Notes: generated from the letters alone by a model not told the origin. DNA of 64,000 nt from Limnohabitans sp. MORI2 (GCF_027925025.1 NZ_AP027058.1:2585038-2649037), one strand, 5' to 3'; shown: positions 48,335 to 59,849, counted from the first letter of the stretch. Numbers and translations: made by a program.

Positions 48335-49735
48335 TCAACCACGCATCAACGCTTCAATCTCATCAGCGATCACAGGCACCCCACGCGTGATGAGTTCGCA
48401 GCCGCTAGAAGTGACGATGGCATCGTCCTCAATGCGAATGCCCAAATTCCAAAACGCCTCAGGCACGCCCTCAGCTGGCCGCACATACAAGCCCGGCTCA
48501 ATGGTCAGCACCATGCCCTCACGCAAGATGCGGCTGGGTCGGTTGACGATGGTTTCACCCGAGAGGGGGTCTTTGCGCTCGCTCACTTGGCCGAGCTCGG
48601 TAGGTTCGACATAGCTGCCGCAGTCGTGCACATCCATGCCCAACCAGTGGCCGGTGCGATGCATGTAAAACGAAAAGTAGGCGCGTGTGTCAATCACATC
48701 TTGGGCGTTGCCGTGTTTGTCTTTGCTGAGCAGCCCTAGGTCTAACAAGCCCTGCGCCAGCACTTTGACTGTTGCATCGTGCGGGTCATTGAAACGTGCG
48801 CCTGCCTTCGTGGCGAGCACGGCTGCATCTTGACTGGCAAGTACCAAGTTATACAAATCGCGCTGCGCACCTGTGAACTTGCCATTCGCAGGAAACGTGC
48901 GCGTGATGTCGCTCGCATAGCCATCCAACTCGCAACCAGCATCAATCAATACCAATTCACCATCGCGCACTGGCGCTACGTCAGCACGGTAATGCAACAC
49001 GCACGCGTTCGCGCCTGCCGCCACGATAGAGGTGTAAGCCGGAAACTGCGAACCGTGCATCCGGAACTCGTGCAACAGTTCCGCATCTAAGTGGTACTCA
49101 CGTACGTCTTGGCCTGCACGCAACATGCGTGCGCTGGTCTGCATCGCTCGGATATGCGCGTGTGCGCTGATGTGCGCAGCACGGCGCATGATGTCTTGTT
49201 CGTGTGCGTCTTTGATCAAGCGCAGCTCGTCCAATGGGCCGCACACATCGCGCTGATGCGCGGGGCACAAAGCACCAAAGCGCACACGAGCGCGCACGGC
49301 GTTGAGCCAACCGTCCACGCGTGTTTCCAAACCTTGATGCGTAGCAAACGGGTACCAAACGGTGTGTTGGTTTTTTAGCAACTTGGGCAACAGCTTGTCG
49401 AGCTCAGTCACCGAATGCGCAGTATTCACGCCCAGCACACCCACAGCGGCCTCTGGCCCCAAACGGTAGCCATCCCAAATTTCGCGTTCCAAATCCTTGG
49501 GTTGGCAAAACAAGGTGCTGCGCCCCGACGCATCTAACACCAGCCAGGCGTTGGGCTCTGTAAAGCCTGTGAGGTAATAAAAATAGCTGTCGTGGCGATA
49601 CGGAAAATCGCTGTCACGGTTGCGCGCACGTTCGGGCGCGGTGGGGATGATGGCCACGCCACCGTCGCCCAGCTGTGCAGCCAAACGGGCGCGACGTGCG
49701 GCATAAATCTGAGCGTGTGCTATCGGGTGTGTCAT
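48335..49735 (-). CDS. pepP: Xaa-Pro aminopeptidase PepP
   Basis: 466-aa metallopeptidase that removes N-terminal residues before proline. Creatinase-like N-terminal domain, then a pita-bread fold with metal ligands in LVLIDAGCELDGYASDITRTF, the His in HRTGHWLGMDVHDCGS, Glu in VLTIEPGLYVRP and Glu in IEDDAIVT. Length is normal. murU lies 17 bp upstream on the same strand; the two may share a transcript. Confidence 0.95.
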   Translation of the reverse strand: MTHPIAHAQIYAARRARLAAQLGDGGVAIIPTAPERARNRDSDFPYRHDSYFYYLTGFTEPNAWLVLDASGRSTLFCQPKDLEREIWDGYRLGPEAAVGVLGVNTAHSVTELDKLLPKLLKNQHTVWYPFATHQGLETRVDGWLNAVRARVRFGALCPAHQRDVCGPLDELRLIKDAHEQDIMRRAAHISAHAHIRAMQTSARMLRAGQDVREYHLDAELLHEFRMHGSQFPAYTSIVAAGANACVLHYRADVAPVRDGELVLIDAGCELDGYASDITRTFPANGKFTGAQRDLYNLVLASQDAAVLATKAGARFNDPHDATVKVLAQGLLDLGLLSKDKHGNAQDVIDTRAYFSFYMHRTGHWLGMDVHDCGSYVEPTELGQVSERKDPLSGETIVNRPSRILREGMVLTIEPGLYVRPAEGVPEAFWNLGIRIEDDAIVTSSGCELITRGVPVIADEIEALMRG

Positions 49736-49751
49736 GTCTTACCTTGTGTGT

Positions 49752-50534
49752 TCAGGCGGCATTGAGTTGTGCCAAACGCTCGGGCGTGCCCACATCTGTC
49801 CACGCGCCTGTGTAGAGCGACGCACTCACGGCATGATTGTCCATCGCTGCGCGCAACATGGCGGCTAGCGGGGCTTTCACACCGTTGGGATTGCCCGCTG
49901 GAATGTCGCACCATGCGGCTTCAAAGAAGGCGCGTTTGTAAAGGGCAATTGTGCTGAAGGTGTAGCGCGGTTGTTCTGTGTCTCTGGCGGGGGCCGTCAA
50001 CTTGGACAAATTCAACGCCAAGCCATCGGCCGAAAGGCCAAAATCGCCGCCCAAGTTGTGTTCGGGGTTGGGCACCAGCCAAATATGGGCAAGCTGTGGG
50101 CTTGTCTTGAAGCGCTCATAGGCCTCAGGCGCAAACACAAAGTCTGGCGCAAACACATCGCCCGCAGCCACCCAAAACACATCGGCCAACTGAGGCAACG
50201 CACGGGCAATGCCGCCAGCCGTCTCTAACGCGCCACCAAAATCCACGCCTTCTTGCGAATAGTGCAGATGCATCGGCGCAAGACCGGCGCTTTCAAACAC
50301 ATCACCAAAATACTGTGGAATTTGCTCACCCAGCCATGCGGTGTTGATGACCAAGTTCTCAACCCCGCCTCGCTGCAGGCCTTGCATCGCCCATTGCATG
50401 AGTGGTTGGCCACGCACGGGCAGCAGTGGTTTGGGTGTGGCGTCGGTCAACGGGCGCATGCGCTCGCCACGGCCTGCGGCCAGCAACAGTGCCGTTGAAT
50501 GAGAGGTGGAAACTGGGCTTTTTGTCATCGACAA
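49752..50534 (-). CDS. murU: N-acetylmuramate alpha-1-phosphate uridylyltransferase MurU
   Basis: 260-aa nucleotidyltransferase. [21 protein letters not shown] is the sugar-phosphate nucleotidyltransferase signature; [14 protein letters not shown] supplies an acidic metal site. MurU forms UDP-MurNAc from MurNAc-1-P, following AmgK. amgK and murU are usually adjacent; here they are about 9.3 kb apart with lptD, surA, rsmA, maeB and pepP between. Family assignment relies on length, motifs and the presence of amgK. ATG 50528 is an alternative start. Confidence 0.8.
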   Translation of the reverse strand: MSMTKSPVSTSHSTALLLAAGRGERMRPLTDATPKPLLPVRGQPLMQWAMQGLQRGGVENLVINTAWLGEQIPQYFGDVFESAGLAPMHLHYSQEGVDFGGALETAGGIARALPQLADVFWVAAGDVFAPDFVFAPEAYERFKTSPQLAHIWLVPNPEHNLGGDFGLSADGLALNLSKLTAPARDTEQPRYTFSTIALYKRAFFEAAWCDIPAGNPNGVKAPLAAMLRAAMDNHAVSASLYTGAWTDVGTPERLAQLNAA

Positions 50535-50617
50535 GCAGTGTAGCGAGCCATCCGCCGTGGCTCCCGAGACCGCTAAAATCGTGGTTTTCCCTCACACACC
50601 CACCGGAGTCGCCTGAC

Positions 50618-52690
50618 ATGGCAAACACCCAACAAATGGCCAGCGCAATTCGCGCCTTGGCAATGGACGCTGTACAACTTGCTAATTCAGGACACCCAGG
50701 CGCGCCCATGGGCATGGCCGATATGGCCGTCGCTTTGTGGGGCGATCACCTGCATCACAACCCAATCAACCCACAATGGTTGAACCGCGACCGCTTTGTG
50801 CTCTCCAACGGTCACGGCTCGATGTTGATTTATGCACTGTTGCACCTCACCGGTTATGACTTGCCCATGAGCGAGTTGAAAAGCTTCCGCGTGTTGCACA
50901 GCAAAACCGCCGGTCACCCCGAAGTGGGTGTGACCCCTGGCGTTGAAACAACGACTGGCCCCTTGGGCCAAGGCATCACCAACGCGGTGGGTATGGCATT
51001 GGCTGAAAAATTGTTGGCCGCTGAATTCAACCGCGATGGCCACAACGTGGTGAACCACCACACCTTCGTCTTCATGGGCGACGGTTGTTTGATGGAAGGC
51101 ATCAGCCACGAAGCCTGCTCACTTGCAGGTGCGTGGAAGCTGAACAAGCTCATCGCCTTGTACGACGACAACGGCATTTCCATCGACGGCCAAGTGGCCC
51201 CATGGTTTGCCGACAACACACCTGAGCGTTTCAAGTCTTACGGCTGGAATGTGATCGGCCCCATCAACGGCCACGACGCTGCGGTGGTAAGCCAAGCGAT
51301 TGCTTCGGCCAAGCTCAGCACAGACAAGCCAACGCTGATCGTTTGCAAAACCAGCATTGGCAAAGGCAGCCCCAACCGCGCGGACACGGCCAAGGCCCAC
51401 GGCGAACCTTTGGGCGCTGAGGAGATTGCATTGACACGCGCCGCCATCGGTTGGAACCATGCCCCGTTTGAAGTGCCTGCCGAGGTGTACGCTGACTGGG
51501 ACGCCAAAGCCAAAGGCAAGGCCCAGGAAGCCGAGTGGAACCAAACCTTCGCCGCCTACAAAGCTGCTCACCCCGAACTGGCCGCTGAACTGCAACGCCG
51601 CATGGCGGGCGAGCTGCCCAAGAACTTTGCGCAAACCGTGGTCGACACGGTGATCGACGCGCACACCAAAGCCGAAACCGTAGCCAGCCGCAAAGCTAGC
51701 CAATTGGCACTGGAGCACTTCACCGCCGCGCTGCCCGAACTCTTGGGTGGCAGCGCCGACTTGACTGGCTCAAACCTGACCAACACCAAGTCCACCCCCA
51801 ACCTGCGCTTTGACGCGGCGGGCCATGTGGTGAAAAACGACGCTAGCCAAGGTGGCCGCCACATCAACTACGGCGTGCGCGAGTTCGGCATGGCCGCCAT
51901 CATGAACGGCGTGGCGTTGCACGGTGGTTTCATCCCCTACGGCGGCACGTTCCTCACGTTCAGCGACTACTCACGCAACGCCATCCGCATGGCCGCGCTG
52001 ATGAAGCAGCGCGTGGTGCATGTGTTCACCCATGACTCCATCGGCTTGGGCGAAGACGGCCCGACCCACCAATCCATCGAACACGCCGCTTCGCTGCGCT
52101 TAATTCCTAACCTCGATGTGTGGCGCCCTGCCGACACAGCCGAAACGGCGGTGGCTTGGGCCGTGGCTTTGCAGAACACCAGCCGCCCAACCGCTTTGTT
52201 GTTGAGCCGTCAAAACCTACCTTATTTGCCAAAAGGCGATGCCGCCCCGCACAAAACGGCGGGCGACATCTCTGGCCTCGACGCCATCAACAAAGGCGCT
52301 TACGTGCTGGCTGAGCCAAGCGAAGTGGGCATCAAGAAAAAGGCACAAGCCGTCATCATGGCCACCGGCTCTGAAGTGCAGCTGGCGTTGAAAGCACAAG
52401 CCCTGCTGGCCGAGCGCAAGATTGCTGTGCGCGTGGTGTCAGTGCCCAGCACGACCACTTTTGACCGCCAAAGCGTGGCCTACAAATCGGCTGTGTTGCC
52501 CGCTGGCGTGCCACGCGTGGCGGTAGAAATGGGCTCGACCGACGGTTGGTGGAAATACGGCGTGTCCGCTGTGGTCGGCATCGACACCTACGGCGAATCT
52601 GCCCCTGCCCCTGTTTTGTTCAAACACTTCGGTTTCACGCCAGAAAACGTGGCCGATACGGTTCAAGCGGCGCTGCAAAAGCACGCTTAA
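50618..52690 (+). CDS. tkt: Transketolase
   Basis: 690-aa thiamine-diphosphate enzyme of the pentose phosphate pathway. Seen: [30 protein letters not shown], the TPP motif [18 protein letters not shown], and the pyrimidine domain [12 protein letters not shown] and [18 protein letters not shown] 50618 was chosen; the frame is open far upstream but the extension is nonhomologous. gap follows 115 bp downstream, so central-carbon genes are grouped. Confidence 0.97.
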   Translation: MANTQQMASAIRALAMDAVQLANSGHPGAPMGMADMAVALWGDHLHHNPINPQWLNRDRFVLSNGHGSMLIYALLHLTGYDLPMSELKSFRVLHSKTAGHPEVGVTPGVETTTGPLGQGITNAVGMALAEKLLAAEFNRDGHNVVNHHTFVFMGDGCLMEGISHEACSLAGAWKLNKLIALYDDNGISIDGQVAPWFADNTPERFKSYGWNVIGPINGHDAAVVSQAIASAKLSTDKPTLIVCKTSIGKGSPNRADTAKAHGEPLGAEEIALTRAAIGWNHAPFEVPAEVYADWDAKAKGKAQEAEWNQTFAAYKAAHPELAAELQRRMAGELPKNFAQTVVDTVIDAHTKAETVASRKASQLALEHFTAALPELLGGSADLTGSNLTNTKSTPNLRFDAAGHVVKNDASQGGRHINYGVREFGMAAIMNGVALHGGFIPYGGTFLTFSDYSRNAIRMAALMKQRVVHVFTHDSIGLGEDGPTHQSIEHAASLRLIPNLDVWRPADTAETAVAWAVALQNTSRPTALLLSRQNLPYLPKGDAAPHKTAGDISGLDAINKGAYVLAEPSEVGIKKKAQAVIMATGSEVQLALKAQALLAERKIAVRVVSVPSTTTFDRQSVAYKSAVLPAGVPRVAVEMGSTDGWWKYGVSAVVGIDTYGESAPAPVLFKHFGFTPENVADTVQAALQKHA

Positions 52691-52775
52691 GTCGTTAACC
52701 AGAGGGGCTCTTATTTCGAAGGGCGCCCTTGATCAGCCTCGTGAAAGGCGAATGGTCTACAAACTGGTGAATTAA

Positions 52776-53810
<1,035 letters not shown>

Positions 53811-53828
53811 GCAATGTCCCATTCCCAA

Positions 53829-53856
53829 AAAGGCGCCTGAAGGCGCCTTTTTTTCG
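53829..53856 (+). terminator. Terminator between the two gap genes
   Basis: AAAAGGCGCC-TGA-AGGCGCCTTTT with TTTTTTT. It makes independent expression of the two copies likely. Confidence 0.9.
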
Positions 53857-53907
53857 TCTGGCTCAAACAACCTGTGGATACGCCGTAAAAAAGATACGTA
53901 ATTTCTC

Positions 53908-54959
<1,052 letters not shown>

Positions 54960-54971
54960 ACACCTGGGTGT

Positions 54972-55625
54972 TCACGGCGCGCTTGATGCTGCAGAGGCCG
55001 GCTGCTCATTCGCAGCCGGCGTTTGTAATGTCGCGTCGTTTGACGAGCGGTGCGTCTCAGGCGATTCGCTGCCCAACAGCACCAACACACCCAGCACCAC
55101 AAAAACCGCCGCGCTGAGGCGATGCACCCACATCAGCGGCAAAAGCCGCGTGATGCGTTCGCCAAACCACACCACTGGCGCATTGGCCAACATCATGCCC
55201 AGCGTTGTGCCCGCCACCACCCAGAGCCACGACGGATATTCAGCAGCAAGCATCACCGTGGCGATTTGAGTTTTATCGCCCATCTCGGCTAAGAAAAACG
55301 CAACAACGGTTGTGCCAAACACGCCAAACTTAGGCGTGACTTCCGCATCATCGTCATCTAACTCGTCAGGCACCAGCATCCATGCGGCCATGGCCAAAAA
55401 GGACACACCCAACACCCAACGCAGTGCAGTTGGCCCCATGAGCTGCGTCACCCAAGCACCCAGTCCTCCCGCCAGTGCGTGGTTAGCCAACGTAGCGACC
55501 AAAATGCCCCAAACGATGGGCCATGGTTTGCGAAAACGCGCGGCCAATACAAGAGATAAAAGTTGGGTTTTATCGCCTATTTCGGCAAGGGCGACAATGC
55601 CTGTAGAGATCAGAAAAGCTTCCAT
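54972..55625 (-). CDS. TMEM165/GDT1-family (UPF0016) membrane transporter, probable Mn(II) exporter
   Basis: 217-aa membrane protein with about six helices and the duplicated family motif E-x-G-D-K-T: ALAEIGDKTQLLSLVLA near residue 15 and LAEMGDKTQIATVMLA near residue 115. Bacterial members (MneA/MntX-like) export Mn(II); eukaryotic ones move Ca/Mn against protons. The C-terminal 40 residues are a non-membrane, Ala/Ser-rich tail. No yybP-ykoY riboswitch was recognised upstream. Divergent from amtB. Confidence 0.9.
   Translation of the reverse strand: MEAFLISTGIVALAEIGDKTQLLSLVLAARFRKPWPIVWGILVATLANHALAGGLGAWVTQLMGPTALRWVLGVSFLAMAAWMLVPDELDDDDAEVTPKFGVFGTTVVAFFLAEMGDKTQIATVMLAAEYPSWLWVVAGTTLGMMLANAPVVWFGERITRLLPLMWVHRLSAAVFVVLGVLVLLGSESPETHRSSNDATLQTPAANEQPASAASSAP
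54997..55020 (+). repeat. Perfect 9-bp hairpin in the 3' end of the GDT1-like gene
   Basis: GCCGGCTGC-TCATTC-GCAGCCGGC lies 38 bp after the gap copy 2 stop, inside the convergent coding sequence. Weak T-tract (GTTTG), so terminator activity is uncertain. Confidence 0.5.
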
Positions 55626-55659
55626 GTTTTGATCCTACCGCGCGGCGTTTTTGAACTTT

Positions 55660-55676
55660 TGGTGCATTTTTTGCTT
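55660..55676 (+). promoter_or_regulatory. Sigma-54-type -24/-12 promoter of amtB
   Basis: TGGTGCATTTTTTGCTT has GG and GC exactly ten bases apart (55661-62 and 55673-74), as in sigma-54 promoters. Additional GGTGCA words at 55683 and 55701 and GCACC at 55712 follow. No NtrC-type site upstream was identified because that region is coding. Confidence 0.5.
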
Positions 55677-55746
55677 ACATCTGGTGCAACTCAAAAAACA
55701 GGTGCAAAACCGCACCAAAAAAGTTCAATTTTCAAGGATTAGATTT

Positions 55747-56949
55747 ATGGATGCACACAAACAGGGCGCAGATGCTTTGTTCATTCTGCTGGGTGCCATC
55801 ATGGTGCTCGCCATGCATGCTGGTTTCGCATTTTTAGAACTGGGCACAGTTCGCCGCAAAAACCAAGTGAATGCATTGGTCAAAATTTTGGTGGACTTTT
55901 GCGTATCCACCCTCGCGTACTTTGTGGTGGGCTACGGCGTGGCCTATGGCGCCAGTTTCATGATGGGTGCTGAATCATTGGTCGATAAAAACGGCTACGA
56001 ATTGGTCAAGTTCTTTTTCTTGCTAACGTTTGCTGCAGCTATCCCGGCCATCATCTCCGGCGGCATTGCCGAACGTGCCAAGTTTTGGCCTCAATTAATT
56101 GCCACAGCTGTGATTGTTGGATTTGTGTACCCCTTCTTTGAGGGCATCGCGTGGAATCAACACTTCGGTTTTCAAGCATGGATCAAAGCGTTAACCGGCG
56201 ATGAATTCCACGACTTCGCAGGCTCTGTGGTCGTTCATGCCGTAGGCGGCTGGATTGCATTGCCCGCCGTTCTTTTGCTAGGTGCACGCAGCAACCGTTA
56301 CCGCAAAGATGGTGCAATTTCCGCACATCCCCCATCAAGCATCCCGTTTCTCGCCTTAGGCGCTTGGATTTTGATCGTGGGCTGGTTTGGCTTTAACGTG
56401 ATGAGCGCGCAAACGCTCGACAAGATTTCTGGCTTAGTCGCCGTGAACTCGTTGATGGCGATGGTAGGGGGCACACTGGTGGCACTCATCATGGGCAAAA
56501 ACGATCCAGGCTTTGTTCACAACGGCCCCTTGGCGGGCTTGGTGGCTGTCTGTGCCGGTTCTGATTTGATACACCCCATGGGCGCGTTGGTCGTGGGCGC
56601 TGTAGCCGGTGGCATTTTTGTTGTGATGTTCACATTGACGCAAAACAAATGGCGCATTGACGATGTGTTGGGCGTGTGGCCCTTGCATGGTTTGTGCGGC
56701 ACGTGGGGTGGCATCGCAGCTGGCATTTTTGGCACGCAGGCCCTAGGCGGTATCGGTGGCATCAATTTCACGGCGCAATTGGCTGGGACAGCCATCGGTG
56801 TCGCTTGGGCGTTGACTGGCGGTTTTGTGGTGTACGGCGTACTCAAAATGACCATCGGTTTACGCATGAGCCAAGAGGAAGAATTTGAAGGCGCTGACTT
56901 GACGATCCACAAAATCACGGCATCCCCTGACCGCGAAGTGAGTTGGTAA
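55747..56949 (+). CDS. amtB: Ammonium transporter AmtB
   Basis: 400-aa polytopic transporter with eleven predicted helices. Conserved features: the first-helix region ADALFILLGAIMVLAMHAG, twin pore histidines in VVHAVGGW and LHGLCGTWGG, and DFAG before the first His. There is no cleavable signal peptide, unlike E. coli AmtB. ATG 55747 was chosen because the upstream frame is low-complexity and promoter-like. No glnK (PII) gene is next to it. Confidence 0.94.
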   Translation: MDAHKQGADALFILLGAIMVLAMHAGFAFLELGTVRRKNQVNALVKILVDFCVSTLAYFVVGYGVAYGASFMMGAESLVDKNGYELVKFFFLLTFAAAIPAIISGGIAERAKFWPQLIATAVIVGFVYPFFEGIAWNQHFGFQAWIKALTGDEFHDFAGSVVVHAVGGWIALPAVLLLGARSNRYRKDGAISAHPPSSIPFLALGAWILIVGWFGFNVMSAQTLDKISGLVAVNSLMAMVGGTLVALIMGKNDPGFVHNGPLAGLVAVCAGSDLIHPMGALVVGAVAGGIFVVMFTLTQNKWRIDDVLGVWPLHGLCGTWGGIAAGIFGTQALGGIGGINFTAQLAGTAIGVAWALTGGFVVYGVLKMTIGLRMSQEEEFEGADLTIHKITASPDREVSW

Positions 56950-57098
56950 AGACACCGAACTGTGGTTTTTCGGGGATGAATTGATCTAAATACTGGTAAA
57001 CGCTTGGTAATTTAGACAACTTGTGCTCCATAATGGCCGCAGCTTTGCGGGTGCTTGCATCTGCTCGGTTGTATTTGGTGATAGGTCAGTTTCGGTTC

Positions 57099-57142
57099 GG
57101 GACTCCATCGCTTAGTTTTATGTGTTTTAAGGAGTCCCTTTC
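57099..57142 (+). promoter_or_regulatory. Hairpin masking the Shine-Dalgarno of the RRM gene
   Basis: GGGACTCC (57099-57106) is the exact complement of GGAGTCCC (57131-57138), which contains the ribosome binding site 8 nt before ATG 57143. The 24-nt loop is AU-rich. Pairing would block translation initiation, as in RNA thermometers. Confidence 0.7.
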
Positions 57143-57556
57143 ATGGGCAACAAACTGTACGTTGGCAACTTGCCATACTCGGTACGCGACAACGACCTCG
57201 AGCAATCTTTCGGTCAATTTGGTTCTGTGACCAGCGCCAAAGTGATGATGGAGCGCGACACAGGTCGTTCTAAAGGTTTTGGTTTCGTCGAAATGGGCAG
57301 CGATGCCGAAGCGCAAGCTGCGATCGAAGGCATGAACGGTGCGCCTTTGGGTGGCCGTAGCCTCGTGGTCAACGAAGCACGCCCCATGGAGCCACGTCCT
57401 CCCCGCTCAGGCGGTTTTGGTGGTGGTTTCGGCGGCGGCGGTCGTGAAGGTGGCGGCGGTGGTTTCCGCAGCCCTTACGGCGGTGGCGGTAACGGCGGCG
57501 GTCGTCGTGAAGGCGGCGGTGGTCGCGGCGGCTTCGGTGGTGGCAACAGCTACTGA
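57143..57556 (+). CDS. Glycine-rich RRM RNA-binding protein
   Basis: 137-aa protein. An N-terminal RRM with RNP2 LYVGNLPYSV and RNP1 KGFGFVEM (residues 4-80), then a Gly/Arg-rich tail (about 50 residues, e.g. RREGGGGRGGFGGG) as in cold-inducible Rbp proteins of cyanobacteria and beta-proteobacteria. Probably binds RNA and aids translation or stability under stress. The ~190-nt upstream region and SD-masking hairpin suggest translational control. Terminator follows. Confidence 0.93.
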   Translation: MGNKLYVGNLPYSVRDNDLEQSFGQFGSVTSAKVMMERDTGRSKGFGFVEMGSDAEAQAAIEGMNGAPLGGRSLVVNEARPMEPRPPRSGGFGGGFGGGGREGGGGGFRSPYGGGGNGGGRREGGGGRGGFGGGNSY

Positions 57557-57578
57557 TCGATCTGCTTCACTGGAAATC

Positions 57579-57605
57579 AAAAGGCTCCCTCGGGAGCCTT
57601 TTTTC
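57579..57605. terminator. Terminator between the RRM gene and lptC
   Basis: AAGGCTCC-CTCG-GGAGCCTT with TTTTTT on the plus strand and TTTT on the minus strand; it touches the lptC stop. Confidence 0.9.
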
Positions 57606-58260
57606 ATGGTTTGTTTTTCTCTTTGGGCGGCAATAACGTACCGCGCACGCGTCCTGTCAATTTCATGACGTGATCGAGGTTGTCATACTGCATGCCGTCT
57701 TGCGAAGTGAATCGATCCCCCGAACCACGCACCAAGACGATAGGCAGATGTGATTGAACTTGCTCTGTGTCTGCAAACAAGTGCAAAAAATCACTGTGAA
57801 GTTCACTGCTTGGTGTGAGAACCCCCTGTTCGTTTGTATGTGCCTCACGAACAACCACGGCCTTATCAAAAAGTTGAGCCTCCGTACCGTCGGCATTAAC
57901 TAAGCCTCTTTTGGCGACCGCTGTTGTCACACGCCCTTCCACGCTCAGCACGCGGATATTGGGCAGATCAATTTCTAGCGTATCCGTGTCTGGATAGTGG
58001 CGCCCCTCAACACCGATCACTTCACTTTTTAAGCGCCCCTCCTCAGAAAAAACTTTCACAGAGAAGTCGTTGAGAAAATAGTCAGGAACATGCCTAAGCG
58101 GCGCCTCTGCCTCGGCGTCTTCAATCGAGGGCGTGTTGCGCACGAGCCAATATGTCGTCATCGCCATGAGCCCCATCAAGACCAATGGCAAATAAACCGC
58201 CAATCGGTCAAACATGCGACGCACACGCATGAGCCAAGACAAAGAAACAGTTGTGCTCAT
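57604..58260 (-). CDS. lptC: LPS export periplasmic protein LptC
   Basis: 218-aa protein anchored by one N-terminal helix (LAVYLPLVLMGLMAMTTYWL), followed by the OstA-like jelly-roll domain (YFLNDFSVKVFSEEGRLKSE, YPDTDTLEIDLPNIRVLSVE). LptC connects the LptBFG transporter with LptA. Start overlaps the kdsC stop by 4 bp. lptA and lptB, its common partners, do not follow; the next gene is the convergent RRM gene. Confidence 0.9.
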   Translation of the reverse strand: MSTTVSLSWLMRVRRMFDRLAVYLPLVLMGLMAMTTYWLVRNTPSIEDAEAEAPLRHVPDYFLNDFSVKVFSEEGRLKSEVIGVEGRHYPDTDTLEIDLPNIRVLSVEGRVTTAVAKRGLVNADGTEAQLFDKAVVVREAHTNEQGVLTPSSELHSDFLHLFADTEQVQSHLPIVLVRGSGDRFTSQDGMQYDNLDHVMKLTGRVRGTLLPPKEKNKP

Positions 58261-58811
58261 GCCAAGTAACTGTGCAATAGCTTGGCGTAATGCCCGCTCG
58301 CCACCAGCAGCAAATCACAAAACTCACGTGCAGCCCCGTGACCGCCTTCTTTGGCTGTGACGTAATGCGCCACCGCTTTAACCTCTACTTGTGCATTGCT
58401 AGGTGCACAAGCAAAAGCCGCACGCGTCATGACCGCCAGATCCGGCCAATCATCGCCCATGTGTGCGGCCTGCGACCAATCTAGGCCCAGCTCTTGCAGA
58501 ATTTCTTGAGCCGCGGGTGCCTTATCTTCTGTGCCGTAACGCACGTGCGTGATGCCTAGCGCTTGGAGACGTGCTCGCAATGGCACGCTGTCACGCCCGG
58601 TAATCACTGCAGGCGTAATGCCCGCTTTTTGAAGCATCTTTAAGCCATGGCCATCGAGCGTGCAAAAGCGCTTGATGCTTTCGCCGTTTTCTGTGAACAA
58701 CAAGCCACCATCGGTGAGCACGCCGTCGACGTCGAAGAAGGCCACGCGCACATTTTGTGCTCGCAACAACAAAGCAGGGTCAAAGTTCAATGCGGGTGTA
58801 TGTGTGCTCAT
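58257..58811 (-). CDS. kdsC: KDO-8-phosphate phosphatase KdsC
   Basis: 184-aa HAD-family phosphatase that hydrolyses KDO-8-P in LPS core synthesis. HAD motif I is VAFFDVDGVLTDGGLLF; motif III/IV is HMGDDWPDLAVMTRAA. It begins with the codon overlapping the kdsD stop (TGATG) and overlaps lptC, so the three genes are translationally linked. ATG 58811 was chosen; an upstream ATG in kdsD is nonhomologous. Confidence 0.95.
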   Translation of the reverse strand: MSTHTPALNFDPALLLRAQNVRVAFFDVDGVLTDGGLLFTENGESIKRFCTLDGHGLKMLQKAGITPAVITGRDSVPLRARLQALGITHVRYGTEDKAPAAQEILQELGLDWSQAAHMGDDWPDLAVMTRAAFACAPSNAQVEVKAVAHYVTAKEGGHGAAREFCDLLLVASGHYAKLLHSYLA

Positions 58812-59824
58812 CAAATCACTTTCGCGCGCATCAGGTCGTTTGTGTTGATCGCTCCGCACAATGTCCCTTGCTCGTCTACCACCAGCACGCTGGTGATTCG
58901 GTGCAACTCCATCAGCTCTGCCGCTTCTGCGGCCAACGCATTAGAGCGAACCGTACGTGGATTGGCATGCATGACCTGTTCAGCCGTGAGCTGACGCATG
59001 TCGGTGCCTGTCTCGATCAAACGACGCAAATCGCCGTCGGTAAAGATACCTAAGACTTTTTGGTTGACGTCCACAATCGCTGAAGCGCCAAGGCCTTTGA
59101 CGCTCATCTCGCGCATCAGATCGCTGAAACTCACACTGGGCAACACGCGTGGCACGGCATCACCGCTGCGCATGACATCGCTCACATGCGTGAGTAAGCG
59201 GCGGCCCAATGCCCCCCCGGGATGGGAGCGCGCAAAGTCTTCAGCCTTGAAGCCTCGTGCATCCAGCAAAGCAACCGCCAGCGCATCACCCATGGCCATT
59301 TGCGCCGTGGTACTCGCCGTAGGGGCCAAGTTGAGCGGACAAGCCTCTTTGAGCACACCGGTGTTGAGAACAATGTCAGCATGGCTCGCCAAGGTCGATT
59401 GCGCGCCACCCGTGAGCGCCACCAAGGGCACGCCCTGGCGCTTGAGCACTGGGAGGATGGCGGCCAACTCGTCGCTCTCGCCACTGTTTGAAATAGCGAT
59501 CACCAAGTCGGCTTCTTTGACCATGCCTAAGTCACCATGGCTGGCTTCGGCTGGATGTACAAACATCGCTGGCGTGCCTGTAGAGGCCAATGTTGCCGTG
59601 ATTTTTCGGCCTACATGTCCACTTTTGCCCATTCCCATCACCACCACGCGGCCTGTGACTTTAAGAATGGCGTGAACTGCCTGCACAAAACTTGGCGAGA
59701 GACCGTTGCGCAAATGCCGTACGGCATCTGCCTCTATTTCTAAGGTTTCATGTGCCAGTTGCAAGATGCGTTGGTCATCCACCTTTGCACTTGCGCCTGT
59801 GATGTGTGCCGAGTTTTGGGTCAT
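58811..59824 (-). CDS. kdsD: Arabinose-5-phosphate isomerase KdsD
   Basis: 337-aa enzyme that makes A5P from ribulose-5-P, the first step of KDO synthesis. SIS domain (VVMGMGKSGHVGRKITATLA, AISNSGESDELAAILPVLKR) and two CBS domains (residues 210-337). First gene of kdsD-kdsC-lptC; mnmE lies 25 bp upstream on the same strand. Confidence 0.96.
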   Translation of the reverse strand: MTQNSAHITGASAKVDDQRILQLAHETLEIEADAVRHLRNGLSPSFVQAVHAILKVTGRVVVMGMGKSGHVGRKITATLASTGTPAMFVHPAEASHGDLGMVKEADLVIAISNSGESDELAAILPVLKRQGVPLVALTGGAQSTLASHADIVLNTGVLKEACPLNLAPTASTTAQMAMGDALAVALLDARGFKAEDFARSHPGGALGRRLLTHVSDVMRSGDAVPRVLPSVSFSDLMREMSVKGLGASAIVDVNQKVLGIFTDGDLRRLIETGTDMRQLTAEQVMHANPRTVRSNALAAEAAELMELHRITSVLVVDEQGTLCGAINTNDLMRAKVI

Positions 59825-59849
59825 GGGTGAATTTTATCGGAGAGGGCGT

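Noticed and set aside
55626..55660. yybP-ykoY Mn riboswitch upstream of the GDT1-like gene
   Set aside because: The space is only about 120 bp, shared with the amtB promoter, and no characteristic riboswitch core was seen.
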